Assembly (NCBI GenBank): GCA_002450075.1
Contig: DJYJ01000061.1
Span: 1-19,176, forward strand
Length of the DNA stretch: 19,176 nucleotides
Direction of reading: 5' to 3'
From: Clostridiales bacterium UBA6981
GTDB taxonomy: Bacteria > Bacillota > Clostridia > Oscillospirales > Oscillospiraceae
The position numbers were made by a program, and so were the translations under genes. The first letter of the stretch is position 1, and each line of letters starts with the position of its first letter. This document shows positions 6,458 to 14,305 of this stretch, one piece after another. The notes below the pieces were generated by a model. The model did no database searches and had not been told where the DNA came from. It was given only the letters and a program-made list of their open reading frames with translations.

Positions 6458-7161
6458 ATCCCGCTCCCTCCCAGAAACCGGCGCCCAAGAGCGCTCTTTT
6501 TATACTCCGCGGCCGTGCCGAAGAAGAGCTGCCGGTGGCCGAGATGGAGGATGTGCGTGGCATAGCGCACCGCCTCGTGGATATCGTGCGTGACCATGAT
6601 GACGGAGATATCGTCGCAGAGGTTGACAAGCTTGATCAGGTTGTACATCTCCCCGGCCGCGACGGGGTCGAGCCCGGTCACCGGCTCGTCGAGCAGCAGG
6701 AGCTTCTTCGTCGCGCACAGCGCCCGCGCCAGGAGCACGCGCTGCTGCTGGCCGCCGGAGAGGGCCTGATAGCTTTTGTCCTTCAGCTCCTCGATGCCCA
6801 TGCGTTCGAGGTTGGCCGCCGCGCGCTTTTTGTCCTCGGCACTGTAAGTAAGACGCGAGCCGAGGGAATTGAGGCAGCCGGAGAGCACGACCTCCCACAC
6901 GCTTGCGGGAAAGTCGCGCTGGATGTTCGTCTGCTGCGGGAGATAGCCGATCTCGGTCTTTTTCAGCCCGTCGCCGAGCGTGATCCTGCCCTTTGAGGGC
7001 GCTTTGAGCGACAAAAGCCCGCGGATCAAGGTCGACTTGCCCGAGCCGTTTTCGCCCACGACGCAGAGATAGTCCCCCGCCTTGAGCGAGAAATCGACGC
7101 CCTCGAGCACCGTCACGCCGTCGTAGGAGAACGACGCGTTTTCACATGTTAAGATTGCCAT
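6454..7161 (-). CDS. znuC: Metal (zinc) ABC transporter ATP-binding protein
   Basis: This encodes a 235-residue cytoplasmic ATPase of the metal importer. Motifs are Walker A GENGSGKST (36-44), Q-loop near Q76, signature LSGGQ (134-138), Walker B LLLLDEP (154-160) and switch H192. The start at 7161 is preferred over an upstream in-frame ATG at 7200. It begins directly with the conserved N-terminus MAILTCENASFSYDG, overlaps the upstream stop as TGATG, and has GGGAGG about 10 nt before it. It overlaps the downstream permease gene by 4 nt. Gene order binding protein-ATPase-permease and the overlaps indicate one operon with coupled translation. Confidence 0.94.
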   Translation of the reverse strand: MAILTCENASFSYDGVTVLEGVDFSLKAGDYLCVVGENGSGKSTLIRGLLSLKAPSKGRITLGDGLKKTEIGYLPQQTNIQRDFPASVWEVVLSGCLNSLGSRLTYSAEDKKRAAANLERMGIEELKDKSYQALSGGQQQRVLLARALCATKKLLLLDEPVTGLDPVAAGEMYNLIKLVNLCDDISVIMVTHDIHEAVRYATHILHLGHRQLFFGTAAEYKKSALGRRFLGGSGI

Positions 7162-8114
7162 CAGCCGAGCGCCTCCCTCACGCTTTCGGTATTGGCCCAC
7201 ATCAGGCTCAGATAGGTTTCGCCGCGCGCAAGATCTCCGGCGCTGAGCGTATGGCAGGAGTGGAACAGCAGCTTTCCGCAGCCGGTATCCTCGCAGATCA
7301 CATCCGCCATCTTTTCGTTTGAATACTCGATCGTGAAAACCGCGGGGACCTTTTCCTCCCGCACGCGGTCGATCAGAAAGGCGACCGTGCGGGCGGACGG
7401 CTCGGCGTCGTCGGCGCAGCCGGGAAAGGCCGCGTAATAGTCAAGGCCGTATTCCTCGACAAAGTAGCGTACCGGGAAGCGGTCGGCAAAGATCAGGCAG
7501 TCGAGCCTTCCCTGCGCGACGATCTCGCGGAAGGCGGCGTCGAGCCCTTCGAGCTCCGCGCAGTAGCCGTCGCAGTTTTGCCGGTAATACGCAGCGCCGT
7601 CCGCGTCGATCGTGCAAAGCTCGTCACAGATCGCCCGGCAGATCGCCATGGCGTTGCGCGGCGAGGTCCAGACGTGCTCGTCGTATTCGATCTCGTCCTC
7701 ATGCTCTTCCTCGTGGAGATCCTGCATGCCCTCTTTTTCCTCTTCCTCCAGGGGGTCGACACACGCGAGCATATACAGCACCGGGACTTCGCTGTCGATC
7801 CCGTCCAGCATGGTCTCGAGCCATTCCTCCGACTCGCCGCCGTTTGCGACAAGCAGATCGCAGTCCGCGATCCGCCTTAGGTCGCGCGGCGTAGGCTCGA
7901 AGCTGTGCGCCTCCGTCCCAGGCGGGACGAGCAGCGACACCTCGCACCGCTCGCCGGCGATCGTGCGCGCAAAGTCATAGGCGGGGAAAAGCGTCGTGAC
8001 GACGACGGGCTTTGTATTTGGTTTTTCCTTCGCCGTATCCGCCGCAGCGGCACCGCAGGCGGCCAAAGAGAACAGCAGCGCCGCGGCGAGCAGCGCAGTG
8101 AGCAATCGTTTCAT
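7161..8114 (-). CDS. znuA: Metal (zinc-type) ABC transporter substrate-binding lipoprotein
   Basis: This encodes the extracellular metal-binding lipoprotein of the ZnuA/AdcA cluster A-I family. With the start at 8114 (MKRLL), the protein has 317 residues: a hydrophobic signal, then lipobox LAAC with C20. Probable ligands are H70 in GTEAHSFEP and H147 in DEHVWTSP. Between them is an acidic/His-rich loop (about 122-146, many E plus two H), as in zinc chaperoning loops. The usual third-ligand position reads FADRFPVRYF, where a His or Glu would be expected, so D211 may substitute. The C-terminal lobe has HSCH (285-288). Starts at 8123 or a TTG at 8150 are also in frame; none has a good ribosome binding site, so the exact start is uncertain. 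It leads the operon, divergent from the LOG gene. Confidence 0.9.
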   Translation of the reverse strand: MKRLLTALLAAALLFSLAACGAAAADTAKEKPNTKPVVVTTLFPAYDFARTIAGERCEVSLLVPPGTEAHSFEPTPRDLRRIADCDLLVANGGESEEWLETMLDGIDSEVPVLYMLACVDPLEEEEKEGMQDLHEEEHEDEIEYDEHVWTSPRNAMAICRAICDELCTIDADGAAYYRQNCDGYCAELEGLDAAFREIVAQGRLDCLIFADRFPVRYFVEEYGLDYYAAFPGCADDAEPSARTVAFLIDRVREEKVPAVFTIEYSNEKMADVICEDTGCGKLLFHSCHTLSAGDLARGETYLSLMWANTESVREALG

Positions 8115-8161
8115 GCCAAACATCTTACAACAAGCCGCCGCCCTTTGCAAGGAAATCTTCG

Positions 8162-8191
8162 TTGACAGCGCCCGCGGCGGCGGATTAAAAT
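8162..8191 (+). promoter_or_regulatory. Sigma-A promoter of the LOG gene
   Basis: TTGACA (8162-8167, perfect consensus) and TAAAAT (8186-8191, 5 of 6) are separated by 18 bases. Transcription would start near 8198, about 33 nt before the ATG. The -10 and start point lie inside a near-perfect palindrome at 8182-8201. Confidence 0.65.
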
Positions 8192-8201
8192 AATTTTATC
8201 C
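8182..8201. promoter_or_regulatory. AT-rich palindrome, candidate operator
   Basis: GGATTAAAATAATTTTATCC is a dyad in which 18 of 20 bases pair symmetrically, around a central TA. It sits in the 116-bp divergent region between the metal-binding lipoprotein gene and the LOG gene and overlaps the LOG -10 box. It does not match the Bacillus Zur, MntR or DtxR consensus as I know them. It could be a repressor site for either gene or only an AT-rich promoter core. Confidence 0.35.
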
Positions 8202-8230
8202 AAAATCATGCGGGAAAGCGGGCAGTTGGG

Positions 8231-8806
8231 ATGAATATCTGCATTTTCGGTGCCTCGAGCGACAGGCTGGAAAAGGAATACTACGACGCGGCGCACCGTC
8301 TCGGCGTGCTGATCGGCCGCGGCGGGCATACGCTTGTGTACGGCGGCGGACGCGACGGGCTGATGGGCGCCTGCGCCGAGGGCGTGATCGCTTCCGGCGG
8401 CAGTCTCGTCGGCATCGCGCCGCGGTTTTTTGACGAGGGCGACGTGCTGCTCAAGGAGCACGGCGAATTCATCTTTACCGACACGATGGCCGAGCGCAAG
8501 AGCAAAATGGAAGAGCTCGCGGACGCCTTTATCGTGCTGCCCGGCGGCGTGGGGACGCTGGAGGAATTCTTTGAGGTGTTCACGCTGCGCCTCCTTGGCC
8601 GGCACGGGAAAAACATCGTGCTGCTCAACACCCTCGGGTATTTCGACGGTCTGTATGCTCTGATCGCCGGGTCGATCGACAAGGGCTTTACGGCGAAGGA
8701 CGCTCTGGGCTGTCTCCCGCTGTGCGCCACAGAGGAAGAGGCGCTTGCCGCCGCGCTCGCGCCAACGAGGCACGAAACGCGCGCGATCAAAAACTGGAGC
8801 AAATGA
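8231..8806 (+). CDS. LOG family protein (nucleoside 5'-monophosphate phosphoribohydrolase-like)
   Basis: This encodes a 191-residue cytoplasmic Rossmann-fold protein of the LOG/TIGR00730 family. Members with the same motifs cleave N6-substituted AMP (cytokinin monophosphates) or related nucleotides to the base and ribose 5-phosphate. Visible motifs are GGGRDGLMG (38-46), MAERKSKM with the conserved Arg-Lys (86-93), and the signature PGGVGTLEE (104-112). The length is typical (180-200). The ribosome binding site is weak (GGG close to the start). The gene is monocistronic, with its own promoter (8162-8191) and terminator (8816-8846), and is divergent from the metal importer. The bacterial role is often unclear; AMP-type substrates are likely but not proven. 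Confidence 0.93.
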   Translation: MNICIFGASSDRLEKEYYDAAHRLGVLIGRGGHTLVYGGGRDGLMGACAEGVIASGGSLVGIAPRFFDEGDVLLKEHGEFIFTDTMAERKSKMEELADAFIVLPGGVGTLEEFFEVFTLRLLGRHGKNIVLLNTLGYFDGLYALIAGSIDKGFTAKDALGCLPLCATEEEALAAALAPTRHETRAIKNWSK

Positions 8807-8815
8807 CGGCAGCTG

Positions 8816-8846
8816 CGCCCCGGAGCATCGGTCTCCGGGGCGTTTT
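8816..8846 (+). terminator. Rho-independent terminator of the LOG gene
   Basis: CGCCCCGGAG (8816-8825) pairs perfectly with CTCCGGGGCG (8833-8842) around a 7-base loop, followed by TTTT. It lies 9 nt after the LOG stop codon and separates it from the recJ promoter. Confidence 0.88.
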
Positions 8847-8867
8847 CCGTCTCGGAGGGGCAAACTA

Positions 8868-8896
8868 TTGAAATATCGGGAAAACTTTGGTATGAT
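8868..8896 (+). promoter_or_regulatory. Sigma-A promoter of the recJ-rel operon
   Basis: TTGAAA (8868-8873) and TATGAT (8891-8896) each match consensus at 5 of 6 positions and have the ideal 17-base spacing. Transcription would begin near 8903, giving a leader of about 29 nt before the recJ ATG. The only visible Shine-Dalgarno candidate is AAGG at 8914-8917, rather far from the start. Confidence 0.82.
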
Positions 8897-8931
8897 AAGT
8901 TATTAATAAAAATAAGGTAAAGAAAGCTGTT

Positions 8932-10941
8932 ATGAATCGAAAAGAATGGAAGATCCCCTATGACAGGCCGTCCTTCCCGCAGGAACTGCTGGACGCGGGC
9001 TGCCCGCGGCTGCTTGCCGCGGTGCTGGCGCTGCGCGGCATTTCTTCCCGGGCGGAGATGGACACGCTGCTGCGCGGCGGAGAGGAGCTGCTGCACGACC
9101 CCATGCTCCTCACGGACATGCCCAAGGCGGTCGCGCGCGTTCACCGCGCCATCGAGGCCGGCGAGACGGTGGCTGTATACGGCGACTATGATGTTGACGG
9201 CATCACCTCGACCTGTCTGCTGACGGACTATCTGCGCTACAAGGGGCTCAGATGCCTCTCCTATATCCCGGACCGCAGCGAGGAAGGCTACGGTCTGAAC
9301 GACAGCGCCGTGGACATTCTCCACAGTCAGGGCGTGAGTCTCATCATCACGGTCGACTGCGGCATCACCGCGCACGAGGAGGCGCGCTATGCCGCCACGC
9401 TCGGCGTCGACATGATCATCACCGACCACCACGAGTGCGGCGATCCTCCCCTGCCGGACGCAGCCGCGGTCGTCGACTGCAAGCGGCCGGACGAGCCCTA
9501 TCCCAACCATTATCTCGCCGGCGTCGGCGTCGCGCTCAAGCTCGTCTGCGCCTGCGAAGGGAAGAGCCGCGAGATGGTAGAGCGCTACTGCGATCTTGCC
9601 GCCGTCGGCACGGTCGCGGACGTTATGCCGCTTGTGGGTGAAAACCGGTATCTCGTCCGCAGGGGTCTTGAAAAGATCGAGCGTGCGCCGCGCCCCGGCA
9701 TCGCCGCGATGCTGCGCGAGGCCGGCGTCGACAACCGCAAGCTCACTGCCGCGACGATCGGCTTTTCGCTTGCCCCGCGTCTGAACGCCGCAGGGCGGCT
9801 CGGCTGCCCCGCCACGGCGGAAAAGCTGCTGATGAGCAGCGATCCGGCCGAGGCCACCGCTCTGGCTGTGGAGCTGTGCGAGCTCAACCGCAAGCGTCAG
9901 AGCATCGAGACCGACATCTGGCGCGAGGCGAACGAGATGCTCGCCGAGACCGAGCCGGACGCGCCGATCGTATTGGCCAGCGACAAATGGCATCAGGGCG
10001 TGATCGGCATCGCCGCCTCAAGGCTTGCCGAGCAGTATTCGCTGCCCGCGATCATGGTCTGTCTCAGCGGCGAGGTGGGCAAGGGCTCGTGCCGCAGCTA
10101 TGGCGGGTTCAACCTCTTTGACGCGCTCTCCGCCTGCTCGGAGCACCTGATCGGCTTCGGCGGCCACGCGCTCGCCGCGGGGCTGAACATCCGCAGCGAC
10201 AAGCTGGACGATTTTCGCGCCGCCCTTGCGCGGTACTACCGTGAAAACAAGCCGGCTCCCGTGCCGGAGGTGCAGCCGGATCTGCTGATCTGCGACCCGG
10301 AGCTTTTGAGCATCGATAACGTCAAGGCGCTCGACCTGCTCGAGCCGTTCGGCAACGCCAATCCCCGTCCGACGATGTGTCTGTGCGGCGTCAAGCTGGA
10401 AAACGCATCCGACGTCGGCGGCGGCAAGCATCTGCGCATCCGCGTCCGGCTCGGGCGCGAGAGCTTTGAGGGGATCTTCTTCTCCCACACCGCGGCGGAG
10501 CTTTCGCTGCGCAGCGGCGAGACGGTGGACGTCGCCTTTACCCCGCAGATCAACGAATTCCACGGCCATGTCTCGGTCCAGCTGCTCGTCAGCGCGCTGC
10601 GTCAGCATGACGGAGGCGCGCTCTGCAAGCGGATCCTGGACGGCGAGCGCGGCGCTCTCTGGGCCGCGGCCGCCTACTGTCCAGAGCGGAGCGACTTTAT
10701 CCGCGTGTGGCATATGGCCGAACAGGACGGCTTCCGTCTTGCTCCGACGGCGGAGGGGATCCTCTCCTCCACGCCGGCCGACATGGCGGAGGAGACCTAT
10801 TGTCTGTGTCTGGCCGTGCTGCGGGAGGTCGGGCTCCTCTCCTCCCCTGACGGCGCGATCTACGGCGCCGAAAAGGCGGAGATCGAGGGGAAGGCCGATC
10901 TGGAAAACACCGAGATCATCCGCGCACTGAAATCGATTTGA
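8932..10941 (+). CDS. recJ: Single-stranded-DNA-specific exonuclease RecJ
   Basis: This encodes a 669-residue 5'-to-3' exonuclease on single-stranded DNA, acting in recombination, mismatch repair and base-excision repair. The DHH catalytic core shows AVYGDYDVDGITS (81-93), ITVDCGI (139-145), the DHH motif ITDHHE (163-168) and AGVGVALKL (196-204). The DHHA1 nucleic-acid-binding domain has the motif FGGHALAAGLNI (409-420). A RecJ OB-type domain and a C-terminal extension follow. The length lies between E. coli RecJ (577) and the longer Bacillus form (786). The gene heads an operon; its stop lies 11 nt before the rel start codon. All aspartate/histidine metal ligands I can identify are intact. 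Confidence 0.97.
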   Translation: MNRKEWKIPYDRPSFPQELLDAGCPRLLAAVLALRGISSRAEMDTLLRGGEELLHDPMLLTDMPKAVARVHRAIEAGETVAVYGDYDVDGITSTCLLTDYLRYKGLRCLSYIPDRSEEGYGLNDSAVDILHSQGVSLIITVDCGITAHEEARYAATLGVDMIITDHHECGDPPLPDAAAVVDCKRPDEPYPNHYLAGVGVALKLVCACEGKSREMVERYCDLAAVGTVADVMPLVGENRYLVRRGLEKIERAPRPGIAAMLREAGVDNRKLTAATIGFSLAPRLNAAGRLGCPATAEKLLMSSDPAEATALAVELCELNRKRQSIETDIWREANEMLAETEPDAPIVLASDKWHQGVIGIAASRLAEQYSLPAIMVCLSGEVGKGSCRSYGGFNLFDALSACSEHLIGFGGHALAAGLNIRSDKLDDFRAALARYYRENKPAPVPEVQPDLLICDPELLSIDNVKALDLLEPFGNANPRPTMCLCGVKLENASDVGGGKHLRIRVRLGRESFEGIFFSHTAAELSLRSGETVDVAFTPQINEFHGHVSVQLLVSALRQHDGGALCKRILDGERGALWAAAAYCPERSDFIRVWHMAEQDGFRLAPTAEGILSSTPADMAEETYCLCLAVLREVGLLSSPDGAIYGAEKAEIEGKADLENTEIIRALKSI

Positions 10942-10952
10942 GGATAACGGTC

Positions 10953-13205
10953 ATGGAGAAAGAAGCCGAAAAAGGAAAGCTGCAAAACACGCCTCTCGAC
11001 CCCGACGAAATGTATGCCGAGCTGGAGGAGAAGATCCGCGCCAACTGTCACGGCGTCGATCTCGCGCGCGTCCGCGCCGCCTATGAGATGGCGCGCAGCG
11101 CGCATGCTGGCCAGCTGCGCAAGGACGGCTGCTCGCCCTATGTGACGCACTGCGTCGCGGCGGCTGACATCACGGTGGACATGGGGCTCGACGAGGATTC
11201 GATCGTCGCCGCGCTGCTGCACGACGTGATCGAGGACACCGCGCTGACCCATGCCGACATCGCGCGCCAGTTCGGAACGGCTGTCGCCGACATCGTCGAG
11301 GGTGTCACCAAGCTGACGCGTGTGCAGTACACCAGCGTCGAGGACGAGCAGATGGAAAACATCCGCAAGATGCTCATGGCCATGGCCAAGGACATCCGCG
11401 TCATCCTCATCAAGATCGCCGACCGGCTGCACAACATGCGCACGATGGCCTATCAGTCCACGGAAAAGCAGCGCGCCAAGTCCCTTGAAACCATGGAGAT
11501 CTACGCTCCCATCGCGCACCGGCTCGGTATCCAGCGCGTCAAGTGGGAGCTGGAGGACCTCTCGCTGCAGTATCTCGACCCCGCCGGGTATAAAGAGATC
11601 ACCGACTCGCTCGAGAGCCGCATGCCCCAATTTGAGGCCTTTATGTCCGCCGTTGAGGAAAAGATCCAGCGCCGTCTCGATGAGGAGGGCATCCGCGCGA
11701 CGATCTACAGCCGCATCAAGCACGTTTACAGCATTTACCGCAAGATGTACGCCCAGAAGCTGGACATCAGCGGCATCTTCGATCTGTGCGCCTTCCGCGT
11801 GATCGTTGACACGATCCCGGACTGCTACAATGTGCTGGGCGTCATCCACGACATGTTCAAGCCCGTTCCCGGGCGCTTTAAGGACTATATCTCCACGCCG
11901 AAGCCAAACATGTACCAGAGCGTCCACACCACCGTCATCGGCAGCGAGGGCATTCCCTTCGAGGTGCAGATCCGCACCTGGGAGATGCACCACACGGCCG
12001 AATACGGCATCGCGGCGCACTGGAAATACAAGATGGGCGACAGCAGCGCCGTGCTGCGCGCCGGCGACGAGGACCGCTTCGCCTGGGTCCGCCGTCTGCT
12101 TGAAAGCCAGCAGGAATCCGACGCGCAGGACTTTTTCCACAATCTCAAGATCGACATGTTCGCCGACGAGGTGTTCGTCTTCTCCCCCAAGGGAGACGTC
12201 ATCAACCTGCCCGCCGGCGCGACGCCGATCGACTTTGCCTATATGATCCACTCCGACGTCGGCAACCACATGGTCTCCGCCAGCGTCAACGGCAGGATCG
12301 TGACCTTTGACTATGTGCTGCAGAACGGCGACATTGTCGAGATCCGCACCTCCAAGTCGGCTCCCGGCCCCAGCCGCGACTGGCTGAATATCGCCAAGAG
12401 CGGCAGCGCCCGCACCAAGATCAAGCAGTGGTACAAGCGCGAGCGGCGCGAGGAGAATGTCATCCGCGGCCGCGAGATGCTCGACGACGAGCTCAAGCAT
12501 AACGGATTGAGCCTTGACGACGTGCTCGACGAGGCGATCATGTCCCCGATCCTGCGCAGGCTTTCCTACTCCAACGTCGAGGATCTGTATGCCGCGATCG
12601 GCTATGGCGGCATGACCGCCACGCGGGCGGCCAACCGGCTGAAGGACGAGTATGCCCGCGTACAGAAGCCCGACCGCAAGACCACCGTCGACAAGCTGAC
12701 CGAGGCCGCCGAGCGGCGCGAGCAGGCCGCTGCCAAGCAGACCGGCAAGCCCATCCACGGCGTGCTCGTGGCGGGGCTGGACAACTGTCTTGTCAAATTC
12801 TCCCGCTGCTGCACGCCCGTTCCCGGCGACGACATCGTCGGCTTTATCACGCGCGGCCAGGGCGTTTCGATCCACCGCCGCGACTGTGAGAACTATCGAA
12901 GCAGCATCGCAAGCCCCGAAAACGACGGCCGCTGGATCGACGTTTCGTGGTCTGACCACATCACCGACAGCTATGTCACGACGCTGACGATCATCGCCAA
13001 GGACCGCTCGGGTCTTGTCATGGACATCGCGACGGTGCTCAATTCGCTCAACGCCAAGGTGCGGACGCTCTCGGCGCGCGACAACGCCGGAACGGCCATC
13101 ACCACGATCACGCTGGAGATCAAGAATCTGGCCGAGCTGAAGTACGTCATGGGGCGACTTTCCTCGATTCCCGGCGTATCCGAGGTCGTAAGAAACGGAA
13201 AGTAA
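10953..13205 (+). CDS. rel: Bifunctional (p)ppGpp synthetase/hydrolase Rel
   Basis: This encodes the 750-residue long RelA/SpoT homologue that makes and degrades the stringent-response alarmone (p)ppGpp. Domains in order are: HD hydrolase (H66, LLHDVIEDT at 88-96, so hydrolase residues are intact); synthetase with RFKD (308-311), the RxKD motif of bifunctional enzymes, then YISTPKPNMYQSVHTT (312-327) and EVQIRT (337-342); TGS (about 395-455, FVFSPKGDVINLP); a helical/zinc-finger-type region with RCCTPVPGDD; and a C-terminal ACT domain (DRSGLVMDIATVLN). The ATG at 10953 is chosen because GAGG lies 9 nt upstream; a TTG at 10938 overlaps the recJ stop and is less likely. It is in an operon with recJ and dtd. 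Confidence 0.97.
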   Translation: MEKEAEKGKLQNTPLDPDEMYAELEEKIRANCHGVDLARVRAAYEMARSAHAGQLRKDGCSPYVTHCVAAADITVDMGLDEDSIVAALLHDVIEDTALTHADIARQFGTAVADIVEGVTKLTRVQYTSVEDEQMENIRKMLMAMAKDIRVILIKIADRLHNMRTMAYQSTEKQRAKSLETMEIYAPIAHRLGIQRVKWELEDLSLQYLDPAGYKEITDSLESRMPQFEAFMSAVEEKIQRRLDEEGIRATIYSRIKHVYSIYRKMYAQKLDISGIFDLCAFRVIVDTIPDCYNVLGVIHDMFKPVPGRFKDYISTPKPNMYQSVHTTVIGSEGIPFEVQIRTWEMHHTAEYGIAAHWKYKMGDSSAVLRAGDEDRFAWVRRLLESQQESDAQDFFHNLKIDMFADEVFVFSPKGDVINLPAGATPIDFAYMIHSDVGNHMVSASVNGRIVTFDYVLQNGDIVEIRTSKSAPGPSRDWLNIAKSGSARTKIKQWYKRERREENVIRGREMLDDELKHNGLSLDDVLDEAIMSPILRRLSYSNVEDLYAAIGYGGMTATRAANRLKDEYARVQKPDRKTTVDKLTEAAERREQAAAKQTGKPIHGVLVAGLDNCLVKFSRCCTPVPGDDIVGFITRGQGVSIHRRDCENYRSSIASPENDGRWIDVSWSDHITDSYVTTLTIIAKDRSGLVMDIATVLNSLNAKVRTLSARDNAGTAITTITLEIKNLAELKYVMGRLSSIPGVSEVVRNGK

Positions 13206-13217
13206 GGAGTTTTCAAT

Positions 13218-13661
13218 ATGAGAGCTGTCGTGACACGCGTTCTGAGCGCGTCCGTCGAGATCGGCGGAGAGATCGCCGGCGAGATCGGAAAGGGCTTTCT
13301 GATCCTGCTCGGCGTGCATGAGGACGACACCGAGGCGGAGGCGAAAAAGATCGCCGACAAGATATGCGGTCTGCGCGTCTTTGAGGACGAGCAGGGCAAG
13401 ATGAACATCGCCCCCGGGCCGGCCGGCGCGGAACTGCTGATCATCAGCCAGTTTACGCTCTTTGCCGACTGCCGCTCCCGGCGTCCCGGCTTTTCCCACG
13501 CGGCGCGCCCGGAAAAGGCGATCCCGCTTTATGAGCTGGTCATCCGCGAGTGCCGCGCGCGCGGCTTCAAGGTGGAGACCGGGCGGTTCGGCGCGGAGAT
13601 GTTCGTTGCCTCCGTCAACGACGGCCCCATCACGATCATTCTCGATACAAAGGAGCTTTGA
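13218..13661 (+). CDS. dtd: D-aminoacyl-tRNA deacylase
   Basis: This encodes a 147-residue cytoplasmic proofreading enzyme that hydrolyses D-amino acids (and glycine mischarged on tRNA-Ala) from tRNA. Family motifs are present: N-terminal MRAVVTRVLSASVEI, SQFTLFADCRSRRPGF (about 76-91) containing the catalytic SQFTL element, and the C-terminal NDGPITIILD that carries the Gly-Pro chirality-checking motif. The length matches the family (145-150). AAGGAG lies 8 nt before the ATG, 12 nt after the rel stop. A rel-dtd pair is a common Firmicutes arrangement. Confidence 0.96.
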   Translation: MRAVVTRVLSASVEIGGEIAGEIGKGFLILLGVHEDDTEAEAKKIADKICGLRVFEDEQGKMNIAPGPAGAELLIISQFTLFADCRSRRPGFSHAARPEKAIPLYELVIRECRARGFKVETGRFGAEMFVASVNDGPITIILDTKEL

Positions 13662-13664
13662 AAG

Positions 13665-14273
13665 ATGCTGATCAAAACTCTGCCCGTCGGGCAGCTGGAG
13701 GAAAACTGCTATGTCGTCACGAACGAGAAGACGCTTGAGTGCGTCGTCATCGATCCCGGCGACGAGAGCAACACGATCCTCGATTACATCGAGAGCAATC
13801 ATCTCAAATGCCGCGCGATCATGATCACACACGGCCATTATGACCACGTCGGCGCGGCCGATGCCGTCGCCGAGGAGACGGGAGCCACCGTCTATATGAA
13901 CACCCGCGACGACAAGGGCGGGCGGTCGTATCATCTGCCCTACCGCCTGCCGCAGGGCGGGATCGACTATGACGACGGCGACGTGATCGACGAGGCGGGG
14001 CTGCGCTTTGAGATCATCGCCACCCCAGGCCACACGCCCGGCGGCGTGACGATCCGGTGTGAGAACGCGCTTTTCACCGGCGACACGCTCTTCCGCGGCA
14101 GCTGCGGCCGTGTCGATCTCGAGGGCGGCGACGCGCACGAGGAGATGCTCTCGCTCAAACGGATCTGCTCCCTCCCCGGCGACTTTGAGGTCTATCCGGG
14201 CCATATGGACTCTACCACGCTCGAGCGCGAGCGCATGTTCAACTACTATTGCCGCGAGGCTATGAAACTGTAA
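13665..14273 (+). CDS. Metallo-beta-lactamase-fold hydrolase, glyoxalase II-like
   Basis: This encodes a 202-residue cytoplasmic MBL-fold hydrolase. The complete dinuclear metal site is visible: HGHYDH (56-61), H123 in TPGHTPGG, D140 in LFTGDTLF and H180 in YPGHMD. The length fits the short glyoxalase II-like proteins (about 200-210) found beside rel-dtd in many Clostridia. These are often called hydroxyacylglutathione hydrolase-like, though Clostridia generally lack glutathione, so the substrate is unknown. AAGGAG within the end of dtd serves as ribosome binding site; the gene begins 3 nt after the dtd stop. It is the last gene with tight coupling in this operon; 32 nt separate it from the next. 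Confidence 0.92.
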   Translation: MLIKTLPVGQLEENCYVVTNEKTLECVVIDPGDESNTILDYIESNHLKCRAIMITHGHYDHVGAADAVAEETGATVYMNTRDDKGGRSYHLPYRLPQGGIDYDDGDVIDEAGLRFEIIATPGHTPGGVTIRCENALFTGDTLFRGSCGRVDLEGGDAHEEMLSLKRICSLPGDFEVYPGHMDSTTLERERMFNYYCREAMKL

Positions 14274-14305
14274 AATTACAAAAAAAGAAAACAGAGGATC
14301 GAGAC

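Noticed and set aside
8115..8230. Replication origin at the strand-polarity switch
   Set aside because: There is no dnaA, dnaN, DnaA-box cluster or other origin gene. A divergent promoter region explains the switch.
10860..14204. A 1114-codon open frame on the minus strand, and similar long minus-strand frames at 8281-9993 and 14276-15994
   Set aside because: They lie antisense to recJ, rel, dtd, the MBL gene, the nucleotidyltransferase and galE, all of which have clear motifs. Their translations are low-complexity and rich in V, A, D, H and R, as expected from the antisense frame of GC-rich genes.
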